From assembly GCF_000281065.1 (NCBI RefSeq), contig NZ_AKKK01000067.1, positions 1 to 64,000 on the forward strand: DNA of 64,000 nucleotides, read 5' to 3'. Position numbers and translations under genes: made by a program. Source of the DNA: Arthrobacter sp. M2012083 (GTDB taxonomy: Bacteria > Actinomycetota > Actinomycetes > Actinomycetales > Micrococcaceae). How positions within the stretch are numbered: position 1 is the stretch's first letter; every line of letters begins with the position of its first letter. This document shows, piece after piece, positions 51,613 to 60,251 of the stretch. Under the pieces are notes generated by a model, which made no database searches, was not told the DNA's origin, and saw only the letters and a program-made list of their open reading frames with translations.

Positions 51613-52535
51613 TCCATCCCCAGCCGGTTGTCCTTGGTGAGCTTCCGTCGCTCTCCAAGTTGTACGTCAACGCCGCAACCGCGGCAGCCCGCCGACGGGT
51701 CCTGGGGGCATCGTCCGGGAAGAAGCGGCTTCCTGCGGTCAGCCACGAGGTCAGGGGAGTTCGGGCCGACGTCGAAAATTTGACCGCCTACCAACATTTG
51801 GTGGGTGAGACGGCCAGTGACACCCTCCCTGCCGGCTATGTTCATGCTTTGGCTTTCCCCGTATCCATAAGCGTCATGAACCGTGAAGACTTTCCGCTGC
51901 CGCTTCTTGGGATGATTCACCTACGGAACCGCATCGAACAGCTGGTCCCCATCCAGTTCTCCGAGGAACTCGACATTCGCTCCTGGGCTGAGAACCTTGC
52001 CGGCCACAGGGCCGGAACCCAGATGGATGTAGTGGCCGAGGTCCGTTCCGGTTCCAGCGGTGACTTACTGTGGCGCGGCGTTTCCACCTACTTGGCCAAA
52101 GGCGTCTTCCTGCCGGGCATCGACAAACCAGGCAGCTCGAACGGCGCCTCCGGGGCGAGCGACTTTGTGCCACCCAATCCCACGGCACTCTGGCAGCTGA
52201 ATTTGGACACAGGCCGGAGCTACGCAGCGGTTTCCGGTGATTTCAATCCGATTCATTTGAGCGTCCTGTCGGCCAAGGCTTTAGGGCTTCGGGGATCCAT
52301 TGCCCACGGCATGTACTTGGCCTCCCGGGCACTGGCGGACGTGGGAGCGGTCAAGTCCGACTCGTTCTCGTGGGACGTCACCTTCGAAGCCCCTGTGTTC
52401 CTTCCAGCGCGTGTTGCCTTGGACATCACCACCGTCCAGGCGGAAGCGGGCACGTGGGAACGCTCGGACTACGTGGCGTGGAATCCACGCAGCGGCAGGC
52501 GGCACTTTGCAGGAAGTGTTGTTGCTTTGGCATAA
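51609..52535 (+). CDS. MaoC-family (R)-specific enoyl-CoA hydratase
   Basis: A 308-residue double hot-dog protein like mycobacterial HtdX (Rv0241c). The N-terminal half begins VVLGELPSLSKLYVNAA. The C-terminal half carries the hydratase motif YAAVSGDFNPIHLSVLSAKALG, with the catalytic D and H five residues apart (D-F-N-P-I-H), then GSIAHGMYLASRALAD. It hydrates enoyl-CoA to 3-hydroxyacyl-CoA. Last gene of the thiolase-FabG-MaoC unit, followed by a hairpin at 52550. Confidence 0.93.
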   Translation: MIHPQPVVLGELPSLSKLYVNAATAAARRRVLGASSGKKRLPAVSHEVRGVRADVENLTAYQHLVGETASDTLPAGYVHALAFPVSISVMNREDFPLPLLGMIHLRNRIEQLVPIQFSEELDIRSWAENLAGHRAGTQMDVVAEVRSGSSGDLLWRGVSTYLAKGVFLPGIDKPGSSNGASGASDFVPPNPTALWQLNLDTGRSYAAVSGDFNPIHLSVLSAKALGLRGSIAHGMYLASRALADVGAVKSDSFSWDVTFEAPVFLPARVALDITTVQAEAGTWERSDYVAWNPRSGRRHFAGSVVALA

Positions 52536-52549
52536 GCTGCAGCAACGAC

Positions 52550-52587
52550 AAATGGCGGCGGCCACCACCAGGTGACTGCCGCCATTT
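52550..52587 (+). terminator. Terminator of the fatty-acid operon
   Basis: A 10-bp stem (AAATGGCGGC with GCCGCCATTT) enclosing an 18-base loop that can itself pair, then CTTTGCTC. It follows the MaoC stop by 14 bp. Confidence 0.65.
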
Positions 52588-52667
52588 CTTTGCTCACGAC
52601 AAGTGAGGAAACAGTTGTGACGAAGCTCGCATGCCGTTCTTGTCGACGTAGATCAGGGCAAACAAAA

Positions 52668-52699
52668 CAAGGCCCGAAATCCGTGGATTTCAGGCCTTG
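52668..52699 (-). terminator. Terminator of tRNA-Leu
   Basis: A 15-bp stem with one mismatch (52668-52682 with 52685-52699). On the minus strand it is followed by TTTTGTTTGC, four bases behind the tRNA 3' end. Confidence 0.75.
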
Positions 52700-52702
52700 C
52701 GA

Positions 52703-52788
52703 TGGTGCGCGGAGGGGGACTTGAACCCCCACCCCCTTTCGAGGACTAGCACCTCAAGCTAGCGCGTCTGCCATTCCGCCACCCGCGC
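52703..52788 (-). tRNA. tRNA-Leu (anticodon GAG)
   Basis: 86 nt including an encoded CCA. The acceptor stem pairs GCGCGGG with TCCGCGC (last pair G-T). The anticodon arm is CTAGC, loop TTGAGGT, GCTAG, giving anticodon GAG for codon CUC. A long variable arm (TCCTCGAAAGGGGGT region) marks a class II tRNA, as expected for Leu. The T-arm is GGGGG, TTCAAGT, CCCCC. Transcribed leftward. Confidence 0.97.
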
Positions 52789-53052
52789 AGGTGGTGTTCA
52801 GATGGTTCGTTTTGCACCTTGCGGTGCTTCACTTTCCTCCGAAGCAGCGAGAAAAACTCTAACACGGTTTCAGGTTGCTGAAAAATCGACCCTGGACGGG
52901 CATATCCGATCCCTCCCCGTGAGCGTGCGCTCATACACAATCCGGACGTCTCCCGCCACTGGTGGGTAGGCTGATGGGACACGGGACGGAAACGCTGGGA
53001 CTACAGCGTGCGTCACCGGAACCTGCAGCCCAGCCACGCAAGGAGAGTTTCC

Positions 53053-54357
53053 ATGTCTGTCATCCGCCCCGAAGACGAAGTTGTCCGGATCTGCCAGGAG
53101 CTCATCCGCATCGATTCGTCCAACTTTGGAGACGACTCGGGTCCGGGGGAGCGCGCGGCAGCCGAGTACACGGCAGGGCTGATCAGCGAAGTCGGACTTG
53201 AAGCAGAGATCTTCGAGTCCGCCCCTGGCCGCGCCAACGTGGTAACCCGCATGACCGGCGAAGACCCCTCGGCGGACGCCCTGGTAGTACATGGGCACTT
53301 GGACGTTGTCCCTGCCCTCAAGGACCAATGGAGTGTTGACCCGTTCAGCGGGGAACTCAAAGACGGCTTGGTCTGGGGTCGCGGCGCCGTGGACATGAAG
53401 GACATGGACGCCATGATCCTTTCAGTCATGCGTAACTTTGCAAGGACGGGACGAAAGCCCAAACGCGACATCATCTTCGCTTTCTTCGCAGATGAAGAGG
53501 CCGGGGGCACCTACGGTGCCAGGTACGCCGTCGAGCACCGACGCGAACTTTTCGACGGCGCCACTGAGGCGATCTCGGAAGTCGGCGGATTCTCCGCCAC
53601 TATTGGCGGACAACGTACCTACCTGCTGCAGACTGCCGAGAAGGGCTTGTCATGGTTGCGGCTGGTAGCGCACGGCCGGGCCGGTCATGGCTCCCAGATC
53701 AATACTGACAACGCCGTCACCCGGCTTGCCGCTGCTGTGACCAGGATCGGCGAACACAAGTGGCCCGTGGAATTGACGCCAACCACGCGACAGTTCCTTG
53801 ACGGTGTTACCGAACTCACCGGCGTCGAGTTCGACGCCGACAACCCGGACATCCTCCTCAAGGAACTTGGTACTGTGGCACGGTTCGTCGGCGCCACCCT
53901 TCAGAACACATCCAACCCCACGTTCCTGCGCTCCGGCTACAAGCACAACGTCATTCCCGAGTCGGCCGAGGCATTCGTTGACTGCCGCACACTGCCGGGG
54001 CAGCAGGAACTGGTGTTCGAGACCATCAAGGAACTCGCCGGAGACGGCATCGAGATCAGCTACGTCAACAAGGATGTTTCCTTGGAGGTGCCCTTTGCAG
54101 GGAACCTGGTGGACTCCATGATCGATGCCCTGCACTCCGAGGACCCGGGCGCCAAGGTCCTGCCCTATACGCTCTCCGGGGGCACGGACAATAAGTCGTT
54201 GAGCAAGATCGGCATCACCGGATATGGTTTCGCTCCGCTGATGCTGCCCGACGAACTCGACTTCACGGGGATGTTCCACGGCGTCGATGAGCGCGTGCCG
54301 GCCGAATCCCTCCAGTTCGGCGCCCGCGTCCTGAACACCCTGCTCAGCAACTACTAA
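53053..54357 (+). CDS. M20/M25/M40 family metallo-hydrolase
   Basis: A 434-residue zinc peptidase or amidohydrolase. The metal-binding sites are HGHLDVVPALKDQW, WGRGAVDMKDMDAM, and the catalytic pair in FFADEEAGGTYGARY. A dimerisation domain lies between HGRAGHGSQ and DCRTLPG, and the final ligand region is LSGGTDNKSL. Members remove N-acyl or peptide groups; the substrate here is unknown. ATG 53053 follows AAGGAGAG; the longer open frame before it reads through the promoter. Next gene (acyl-CoA dehydrogenase-like) follows by 43 bp. Confidence 0.92.
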   Translation: MSVIRPEDEVVRICQELIRIDSSNFGDDSGPGERAAAEYTAGLISEVGLEAEIFESAPGRANVVTRMTGEDPSADALVVHGHLDVVPALKDQWSVDPFSGELKDGLVWGRGAVDMKDMDAMILSVMRNFARTGRKPKRDIIFAFFADEEAGGTYGARYAVEHRRELFDGATEAISEVGGFSATIGGQRTYLLQTAEKGLSWLRLVAHGRAGHGSQINTDNAVTRLAAAVTRIGEHKWPVELTPTTRQFLDGVTELTGVEFDADNPDILLKELGTVARFVGATLQNTSNPTFLRSGYKHNVIPESAEAFVDCRTLPGQQELVFETIKELAGDGIEISYVNKDVSLEVPFAGNLVDSMIDALHSEDPGAKVLPYTLSGGTDNKSLSKIGITGYGFAPLMLPDELDFTGMFHGVDERVPAESLQFGARVLNTLLSNY

Positions 54358-54400
54358 AAGCCTCAGGGACCACTACTAAAGCCAGCACAGAAGGAGCGCC

Positions 54401-55567
54401 ATGACTCCCGAAGAAATCCTTCCCGACCAACTCCTTGAACGGCTGCGTGGCCGCGCCGCAGGTTACGACCAGAACAACCAGTTCTTCCATGAGGACCTGG
54501 AAGAACTCGCAGACGCCGGTTACCTGAAGCTGTTCGTGCCGGAGGCCGACGGCGGTTTCGGGCTCGGGCTCGAATCGGTGGCTGCGCTGCAGCAGCGCCT
54601 CGCCACGGCCGCCCCGGCCACGGCGCTGGCGGTGAATATGCACTTGGTCTGGACCGGCGTCGCGCAGGTCTTGGCGGCCCGAGGCGACAATTCCCTGGAT
54701 TTCGTGTTGAAAGATGCGGGACAGGGTGAGGTCTTTGCTTTCGGCATATCCGAAGCCGGGAATGACTCCATGCTGTTCGATTCCGGCACGGTTGCCGAGC
54801 CGCTGCCTGACGGGAGCTACCGGTTCACTGGCCGGAAGATCTTCACAAGCCTTTCCCGCGGCTGGACCCGGCTGGGAACGTTCGGCAAGGATGCCGACGC
54901 CAGGGATGGTGAAGGTGAACTCGTCTTTGGCTTTCTCCGCCGCGATGAACCCGGGCATGAAACCCTGAGCGACTGGGACACCCTGGGTATGCGTGCCAGT
55001 GCCTCCAACAGCACCCTCCTGCACGGAGCCGTGATTCCACCGGAAAGGATCTTTCGCAAGCTCCCCGTGGGACCCAACAAGGACCTGTTGATCTTCGCGA
55101 TCTTCGCGTGTTTCGAGACGTTGCTCGCGGCTGTTTACACGGGCGTTGCCGAGCGTGCATTCACCCTTGGCGTGGCGAACGCCAAGCGTCGGGTTTCAGC
55201 CAAACACGGTGGTCGGAGTTACGCCCAGGACCCTGATATCCGTTGGAAGGTGGCTGAGGCTGCCTTGGCCATGGACGGAATCGCGCCTCAGATCTCTTCC
55301 CTGGCCCGGGATGTGGATAACCTGGTGGACCACGGAGCCCAGTGGTTCCCCAAACTGGTGGGACTAAAATCCCGGGCTACGGAGAATGCACGCCATGTAG
55401 TGGACTTGGCGATCCGTGTCACGGGCGGATCCAGTTACTTCCGCGGCTCTGAGATGGAGCGGCTCTACAGGGATGTCCTGGCAGGCATCTTCCATCCTTC
55501 CAACGATGAGTCCGCCCATAACACTGTGGCGAACGCATGGTTGGGTCCGTTGGAAGACTGGCGATAA
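54401..55567 (+). CDS. Acyl-CoA dehydrogenase-like flavoprotein
   Basis: A 388-residue protein with the fold and length of acyl-CoA dehydrogenases: an N-terminal helical domain (ADAGYLKLFVPEADGGFG), middle beta domain (FGISEAGNDSMLF, TGRKIFTSLSRG, LGMRASASNSTLLHG) and C-terminal helices. The usual catalytic E-G-T motif near the C terminus is absent; the segment reads LYRDVLAGIFHPSNDESAHN. It may be a dehydrogenase using another base or a flavin monooxygenase of the DszC/SfnB type. ATG 54401 with GAAGGAGCG upstream. Downstream of the M20 gene, likely co-transcribed. Confidence 0.85.
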   Translation: MTPEEILPDQLLERLRGRAAGYDQNNQFFHEDLEELADAGYLKLFVPEADGGFGLGLESVAALQQRLATAAPATALAVNMHLVWTGVAQVLAARGDNSLDFVLKDAGQGEVFAFGISEAGNDSMLFDSGTVAEPLPDGSYRFTGRKIFTSLSRGWTRLGTFGKDADARDGEGELVFGFLRRDEPGHETLSDWDTLGMRASASNSTLLHGAVIPPERIFRKLPVGPNKDLLIFAIFACFETLLAAVYTGVAERAFTLGVANAKRRVSAKHGGRSYAQDPDIRWKVAEAALAMDGIAPQISSLARDVDNLVDHGAQWFPKLVGLKSRATENARHVVDLAIRVTGGSSYFRGSEMERLYRDVLAGIFHPSNDESAHNTVANAWLGPLEDWR

Positions 55568-55593
55568 CACGTGGAAGGGTGCAGCCGCTGTGC

Positions 55594-55827
55594 TCAGACG
55601 GTTCGCTGCACGGAATAGACTTTGCGGCGCAACCAGAAGCGGCGCCCGCCTCCGAGGTAGAGCACGCTGCGCTCAAGCTCCCACTTGCCGTATTCGGAAT
55701 GCTCGGCGAGTCGGCGTCGGGCTTCCGGCAGTGAATCGTCAGGTCCCACCGTCAGTACGAGGTATTCGTACTGACGTGCGTAGTCTCGTTGGCGCTCAAC
55801 GGAGCTGCCCGGAAATTGTTCTCTCAT
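55594..55827 (-). CDS. DUF5703 family small protein
   Basis: A 77-residue protein rich in R, Y and L, with EYLVLTVGPDDSLPEARRRL and YGKWELERSVLYLGGGRRFW, the pattern of the actinobacterial DUF5703 family. Unknown function. The frame is open to 55896, but ATG 55827 (MREQFPGSSVERQRDY) matches family length. Convergent with the acyl-CoA dehydrogenase gene and divergent from 55867. Confidence 0.85.
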   Translation of the reverse strand: MREQFPGSSVERQRDYARQYEYLVLTVGPDDSLPEARRRLAEHSEYGKWELERSVLYLGGGRRFWLRRKVYSVQRTV

Positions 55828-55866
55828 CCCTCTCCATTTTCGTCCTTTTCCGGCTAACGTGAAGTC

Positions 55867-56124
55867 ATGAGCATCGATCCGCGTGTCGCGCTTCAATCAC
55901 TGACCGCCGCCCTGGAAGAACATCTGGCTGCCGCATCAGCGCGTAGGGGCGAAGGTGACCCCAACGTCGAAGCGGCTTTTTTCGCCGTCGCCGATGCCTT
56001 CGAAGTTTATGAGGACGCGCTGTACGAGGCTTACTCCGAGGTTACTCCGCTCCAAGTCTTTGACGACGAAGATGAAGAAGACGAGGAAGTCCTGGACGAA
56101 GACATGGAAATCGTAGAGGACTAA
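55867..56124 (+). CDS. Small acidic conserved protein
   Basis: An 85-residue protein. The N-terminal two thirds form a helical hairpin (VALQSLTAALEEHLAAAS ... AAFFAVADAFEVYEDALYE) and the C terminus is strongly acidic (DDEDEEDEEVLDEDMEIVED). In Arthrobacter genomes such proteins are sometimes labelled primosomal; I see no evidence for that. ATG 55867. Followed by a clear terminator at 56136, so it is monocistronic. Confidence 0.82.
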   Translation: MSIDPRVALQSLTAALEEHLAAASARRGEGDPNVEAAFFAVADAFEVYEDALYEAYSEVTPLQVFDDEDEEDEEVLDEDMEIVED

Positions 56125-56135
56125 CCGCTTGGATG

Positions 56136-56167
56136 AACCGGCCACCTCGGGGTGGCCGGTTTTTTTG
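56136..56167 (+). terminator. Rho-independent terminator
   Basis: An 11-bp stem (AACCGGCCACC with GGTGGCCGGTT, loop TCGG) followed by seven T residues, 11 bp after the small acidic gene. Confidence 0.94.
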
Positions 56168-56391
56168 TGTCCCCTCACGGCACTTTTGTGCTGGTTTCAG
56201 CCCGGAATTCCGCGGTTATTGTGCTCCTATACGGCACGAAAGCACGTAGTGCCGCCGTCGCCGGCTAGGTACTCGCACGTAGGTGTGATGGGTAAACCTG
56301 CGCAAACTTGAGTACAGACTACTGGTGCGCCTCCTGACAGCCGCCGCTTCACTGATAGGTAGGCAATGGCAGGTCTGCAAAGAAGGCTGAC
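56168..56391 (+). other. Leader region of the exopolysaccharide cluster
   Basis: About 220 bp without a credible gene; it should hold the promoter and 5' leader of the cluster. A GAAGG ribosome site precedes the ATG at 56392. No operator palindrome was recognised. Confidence 0.55.
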
Positions 56392-58071
56392 ATGGTGAAA
56401 GTTCCAGTCTTGCGTACGGGCAAGGTAGCGGCACCCACGGGTGCGGACCATGCCGTGGCGGGTTCAGTCTTTCCCGCAAAAACAGCCATCGCCAACGTCA
56501 ATCCGCCGGTGTCTCCCTGGATTGACAAGTCCGTTGCTGCACAACGGACTGAGAAGGCGGGACTGGCGGCGCCGAGCTCCGAGGTCACCCTGGACTTCGT
56601 GCCGCCAGTCACCCGCAGGACCCCACGGATCACGTTCCCCCGCCGGGGCAGGACCGATTGGGCGCATTCGCTGACCAACAGTCTTCGCATGACGGACACG
56701 GCCCTCGTTGCTGCCGCAGTGTTCGCCGGCTTCGTTCTGAACACCGAAGGCCTGACTCTGGCTGCGGAGAGTCCTGCCTACACACGCCATCTGGTGACGG
56801 GACTGATTCTTGGACTGGTTTGGTTGGGTTCATTGGAGATCTACCGCACCCGCGACCCCAAAGTCCTGGGCGTAGGTCCCGAGGAGTACAAGCGCGTCCT
56901 GTCTGCAAGTTTTCGTGTCTTCGGCTTCCTGGGCATCGTTGCCGTGGTTTTCCGGCTTGATGCCGTCAGCTCATTTGTACTCGTCTCCTTGCCGCTTGGC
57001 CTGGTGGCGCTCACCGGCAGCAGGTGGAGTTTCCGTCGGTGGCTGAGCCACGAAAAGTCCCGCGGCCGCTGCCTCTCCCGCGCGATCGTTGTAGGTGAAC
57101 CCCAAGACGTCCGGTACGTCATCAAGCAGATCAACCGAAAGTCCGGCACGGCGTACGACATCCTCGGAGCATGCCTTCCAGGGGCACGCCGGGGGGCGGT
57201 CCTGAAGGTGGACCACCTCCGCGTCCCTGTCCTTTCTTCGATCTACGGGATCGCCCACACCGTCCGGCAAACAGGCGCCAACGCAGTGATTGTGGCCGGC
57301 CCCGTGCCCGGTGGAAACCAGTTCATCCAGGAGCTCGGGTGGCGGCTGGAGGAAAATTCCGCGGAACTTGTCCTCGCTGCGGCACTAACGAACGTGGCGG
57401 GTCCGCGAATCCACTGGCGGCCGGTCGAGGGACTTCCCCTGATGCACGTTGACATCCCGCACTACTCCGGGGGCAAGCACACGCTCAAGCGTTTGATGGA
57501 CATTACGGTCTCAGCGTCGGCTTTGCTCGTCCTTTCACCGATCCTGCTGCTCCTGGCAGCCATAGTTCACCAGGACAGCCCCGGACCCGTACTTTTTCGC
57601 CAGGAACGGGTCGGCAGGAGGGGCACTACCTTCCACATGCTGAAGTTCCGTTCCATGGTGGTGGACGCCGAAACCCGTTTGGAGGAACTCAGCACCCAGG
57701 ATGAGGGCGCGGGCGTCCTCTTCAAGATCCGCGGCGACCCCCGTGTTACCAGGTGCGGCCGGTGGATGCGTAAGTACTCCCTCGATGAATTGCCCCAGTT
57801 CTGGAATGTCCTTGTAGGCAACATGAGCCTGGTAGGGCCGCGGCCGCCGTTGGCGCGGGAAGTCAGCGGATACGAACGCCATACGCATCGTCGGCTGCTC
57901 ATCAAGCCCGGCATTACGGGCCTATGGCAAATCAACGGGCGATCGGACCTGCCATGGGACGAGGCAGTACGGCTGGACCTCTACTACGTGGAGAACTGGT
58001 CCATAGCCGGAGACCTGATGATCATGTGGCGGACGTTCAGGGCAATGATTCAACCTTCCGGGGCCTATTAG
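56392..58071 (+). CDS. Exopolysaccharide polyprenyl glycosylphosphotransferase (initiating sugar transferase)
   Basis: A 559-residue membrane protein. After an N-terminal cytoplasmic tail (1 to ~95) there are about four helices, a CoA-binding-like middle domain (AIVVGEPQDVRYVIKQI) and a fifth helix (ALLVLSPILLLLAAIV). The C-terminal bacterial sugar transferase domain has VLFRQERVGRRG, MLKFRSMV, RWMRKYSLDELPQFWNVL, GPRPPL and KPGITGLWQINGRS. It moves a sugar-1-phosphate onto undecaprenyl phosphate and starts a repeating unit. First gene of the cluster; 57 bp before the next. Confidence 0.93.
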   Translation: MVKVPVLRTGKVAAPTGADHAVAGSVFPAKTAIANVNPPVSPWIDKSVAAQRTEKAGLAAPSSEVTLDFVPPVTRRTPRITFPRRGRTDWAHSLTNSLRMTDTALVAAAVFAGFVLNTEGLTLAAESPAYTRHLVTGLILGLVWLGSLEIYRTRDPKVLGVGPEEYKRVLSASFRVFGFLGIVAVVFRLDAVSSFVLVSLPLGLVALTGSRWSFRRWLSHEKSRGRCLSRAIVVGEPQDVRYVIKQINRKSGTAYDILGACLPGARRGAVLKVDHLRVPVLSSIYGIAHTVRQTGANAVIVAGPVPGGNQFIQELGWRLEENSAELVLAAALTNVAGPRIHWRPVEGLPLMHVDIPHYSGGKHTLKRLMDITVSASALLVLSPILLLLAAIVHQDSPGPVLFRQERVGRRGTTFHMLKFRSMVVDAETRLEELSTQDEGAGVLFKIRGDPRVTRCGRWMRKYSLDELPQFWNVLVGNMSLVGPRPPLAREVSGYERHTHRRLLIKPGITGLWQINGRSDLPWDEAVRLDLYYVENWSIAGDLMIMWRTFRAMIQPSGAY

Positions 58072-58128
58072 CCATCAACTGCAACAAACCAAGCGAATCG
58101 CGCTGTCAACACAGAAGCAGAGTGGGAA

Positions 58129-59238
58129 ATGAGTATACGAACCATTCCATCAGGACAACTAAACGGCCACGGCCCACAGCCCAAGCTCCGCATTGCCGTA
58201 ATCGGGGCAGGATACTGGGGCCCCAATCTTGCCCGGAACCTCAAAGCCAGCCCTGACTGGGATCTCGTTGCCATCTGCGACCTCGACGTAGAACGAGGGC
58301 TAAGGCTCGCGGAGACGGTGGGCGGAGTGGCCGTCGTCGAATCCTTGGACGAGCTGCTCGACACGTACAACCTGGACGCCGTTGCAGTTGCTACCCCGGC
58401 ACATACCCACCACGGAGTGGTGATGACGGCCCTTCGCGCAGGTAAACATGTTTTGGTGGAGAAGCCGTTGGCTGACAGCCGCGCCAAGGGCCTGGAGATG
58501 GTGGAAGAAGCGAAGGCCAGGGGATTGGTCCTCATGGCAGACCACACCTACTGCTTCACACCAGCTGTCCTCAAGATTCAGGAACTGGTAGCCAGCGGCG
58601 CCCTGGGCGATATTTTGTATGTAGATTCCGTCCGCATCAATCTCGGACTCGTCCAACCTGACGTTAATGTCTTCTGGGACCTGGCGCCGCATGACCTTTC
58701 CATCTTGGACTTCGTCCTGCCCGGTGGCCTGCATCCCACGGAAATTTCCGCTCATGGTGCTGACCCCCTGGGAACCGGCAGGGACTGCGTCGGGCACCTC
58801 ACCTTCGGCCTGCCCAACGACGCCATGGTCCATATCCACGTGAATTGGCTCAGCCCCACCAAGATCCGGCAAATGATCATCGGGGGGTCAAAGAGGACCT
58901 TGGTGTGGGACGACCTCAATCCCCAGCAGCGCCTCAGCGTGTACGACCGCGGGGTCAGCCTGGAACATCAGCCCAGATCTGCAGCTGACAAACGGGCCTC
59001 CGCCATCTCCTACCGTCTGGGCGACACGTGGTCCCCGGCACTGCAGGAACGCGAACCCCTGGGCCAAGTGGTGGGCGAACTTGCCTCTTCCATCCGCAAC
59101 CGGACTATGCCACGGACCAGCGGCGAATCCGGGCTGCGCGTCTTGTCCGTTCTCGAAGCAGTCACGCAAAGCCTCAGCACTGACGGTCAATCAACAATCG
59201 TTGCCGGGAATGAAGTCTCTCTCCAGGTTGTGCGGTGA
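58129..59238 (+). CDS. Gfo/Idh/MocA family sugar-nucleotide dehydrogenase
   Basis: A 369-residue NAD-dependent oxidoreductase. Rossmann motif is GAGYWGPNLARNL (about 24-36), EKPLA is in VLVEKPLADSRA, and the active-site region DLAPHDLSILDFVLPGG follows. In clusters with a DegT aminotransferase and a NeuD/PglD acetyltransferase such enzymes (WlbA/WbpB type) oxidise C3 of a UDP-hexosamine uronate. The substrate is inferred from context only. ATG 58129 with GTGGGAA upstream; its stop overlaps the epimerase GTG (59235-59238). Confidence 0.9.
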   Translation: MSIRTIPSGQLNGHGPQPKLRIAVIGAGYWGPNLARNLKASPDWDLVAICDLDVERGLRLAETVGGVAVVESLDELLDTYNLDAVAVATPAHTHHGVVMTALRAGKHVLVEKPLADSRAKGLEMVEEAKARGLVLMADHTYCFTPAVLKIQELVASGALGDILYVDSVRINLGLVQPDVNVFWDLAPHDLSILDFVLPGGLHPTEISAHGADPLGTGRDCVGHLTFGLPNDAMVHIHVNWLSPTKIRQMIIGGSKRTLVWDDLNPQQRLSVYDRGVSLEHQPRSAADKRASAISYRLGDTWSPALQEREPLGQVVGELASSIRNRTMPRTSGESGLRVLSVLEAVTQSLSTDGQSTIVAGNEVSLQVVR

Positions 59239-60251
59239 AGAAGCTGCTTGGGGCCAGTGTCCTGGTCACCGGAGGCGCCGGAACCATCGGTTCGACGCTG
59301 GTTGACCAACTGCTCGACGCCGGTGCGGCGCAAGTAGACGTGCTGGACAACCTCGTCCGCGGCCGCCGCGCAAACCTCGACGAAGCTCTCTCCACTGAGA
59401 GGGTACGGCTGATCGAAGGCGACCTACGTGATCGCGACCTCGTCAACGACCTCACCCAGGGAAAGGACCTGGTTTTCCACCAAGCCGCCATCCGCATCAC
59501 CCAGTGCGCGGAAGAACCACGGCTGGCCCTCGAAGTATTGGTAGATGGGACCTTCAACGTTTACGAGGCAGCTGCGGCGCACAAAGTGGACCGACTCATC
59601 TCAGCCTCAAGTGCCTCCGTTTACGGCATGGCCGAGGAATTTCCCACTAAGGAAAGCCACCACCACCACAATAACGACACCTTTTACGGTGCGGCGAAGT
59701 CCTTCAACGAAGGAATGGCGAGGAGCTTTCGCGCAATGTCAGGCCTGGACTACGTCCTCCTAAGGTACTTCAACGTTTATGGACCCCGCATGGACGTGCA
59801 TGGGCTATACACCGAAGTCCTGGTGCGTTGGATGGAGCGCATAGTGGATGGCCACCCCCCACTGATTTTTGGCAGCGGGCAGCAAACCATGGACTTCATC
59901 CACACCGCGGACGTCGCCCGGGCCAATGTCCTTGCTGCCATCAGCGATGTACGCGAGGGCATCTATAACGTGGCCAGCGGTACGGAGACCAGCCTGGCGG
60001 AACTGGCACAAACACTGCTTAAGGTCATGGGTTCACCCCTCCACCTGGAACATGGTCCGGAACGTGCCGTCAACGGAGTTGCCCGACGCCTTGCCGACGT
60101 CACGGCAGCGCGGGAAGACCTGGGCTTTGAGGCAGCAGTTGGACTGGAAGACGGCTTGCGTTCGCTGGTCTCATGGTGGCGTCCGCTTCGTGCGGAGATT
60201 GCTGCAGCCCGCACCGTAAATCGCCCCGCACCGACAGTCGGTGCGCGATGA
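59235..60251 (+). CDS. NAD-dependent sugar-nucleotide epimerase/dehydratase
   Basis: A 338-residue extended SDR. The cofactor motif is TGGAGTIGSTLVDQLL (about 11-26), the catalytic residues are in SASSASVYG and YGAAKSFNEGMAR (Y-x-x-x-K), and RYFNVYGPRMD is the sugar-nucleotide contact region. It is probably a C4 epimerase or dehydratase acting on the same nucleotide sugar as its neighbours. GTG 59235. Both ends overlap neighbours by four bases. Confidence 0.9.
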   Translation: MKKLLGASVLVTGGAGTIGSTLVDQLLDAGAAQVDVLDNLVRGRRANLDEALSTERVRLIEGDLRDRDLVNDLTQGKDLVFHQAAIRITQCAEEPRLALEVLVDGTFNVYEAAAAHKVDRLISASSASVYGMAEEFPTKESHHHHNNDTFYGAAKSFNEGMARSFRAMSGLDYVLLRYFNVYGPRMDVHGLYTEVLVRWMERIVDGHPPLIFGSGQQTMDFIHTADVARANVLAAISDVREGIYNVASGTETSLAELAQTLLKVMGSPLHLEHGPERAVNGVARRLADVTAAREDLGFEAAVGLEDGLRSLVSWWRPLRAEIAAARTVNRPAPTVGAR

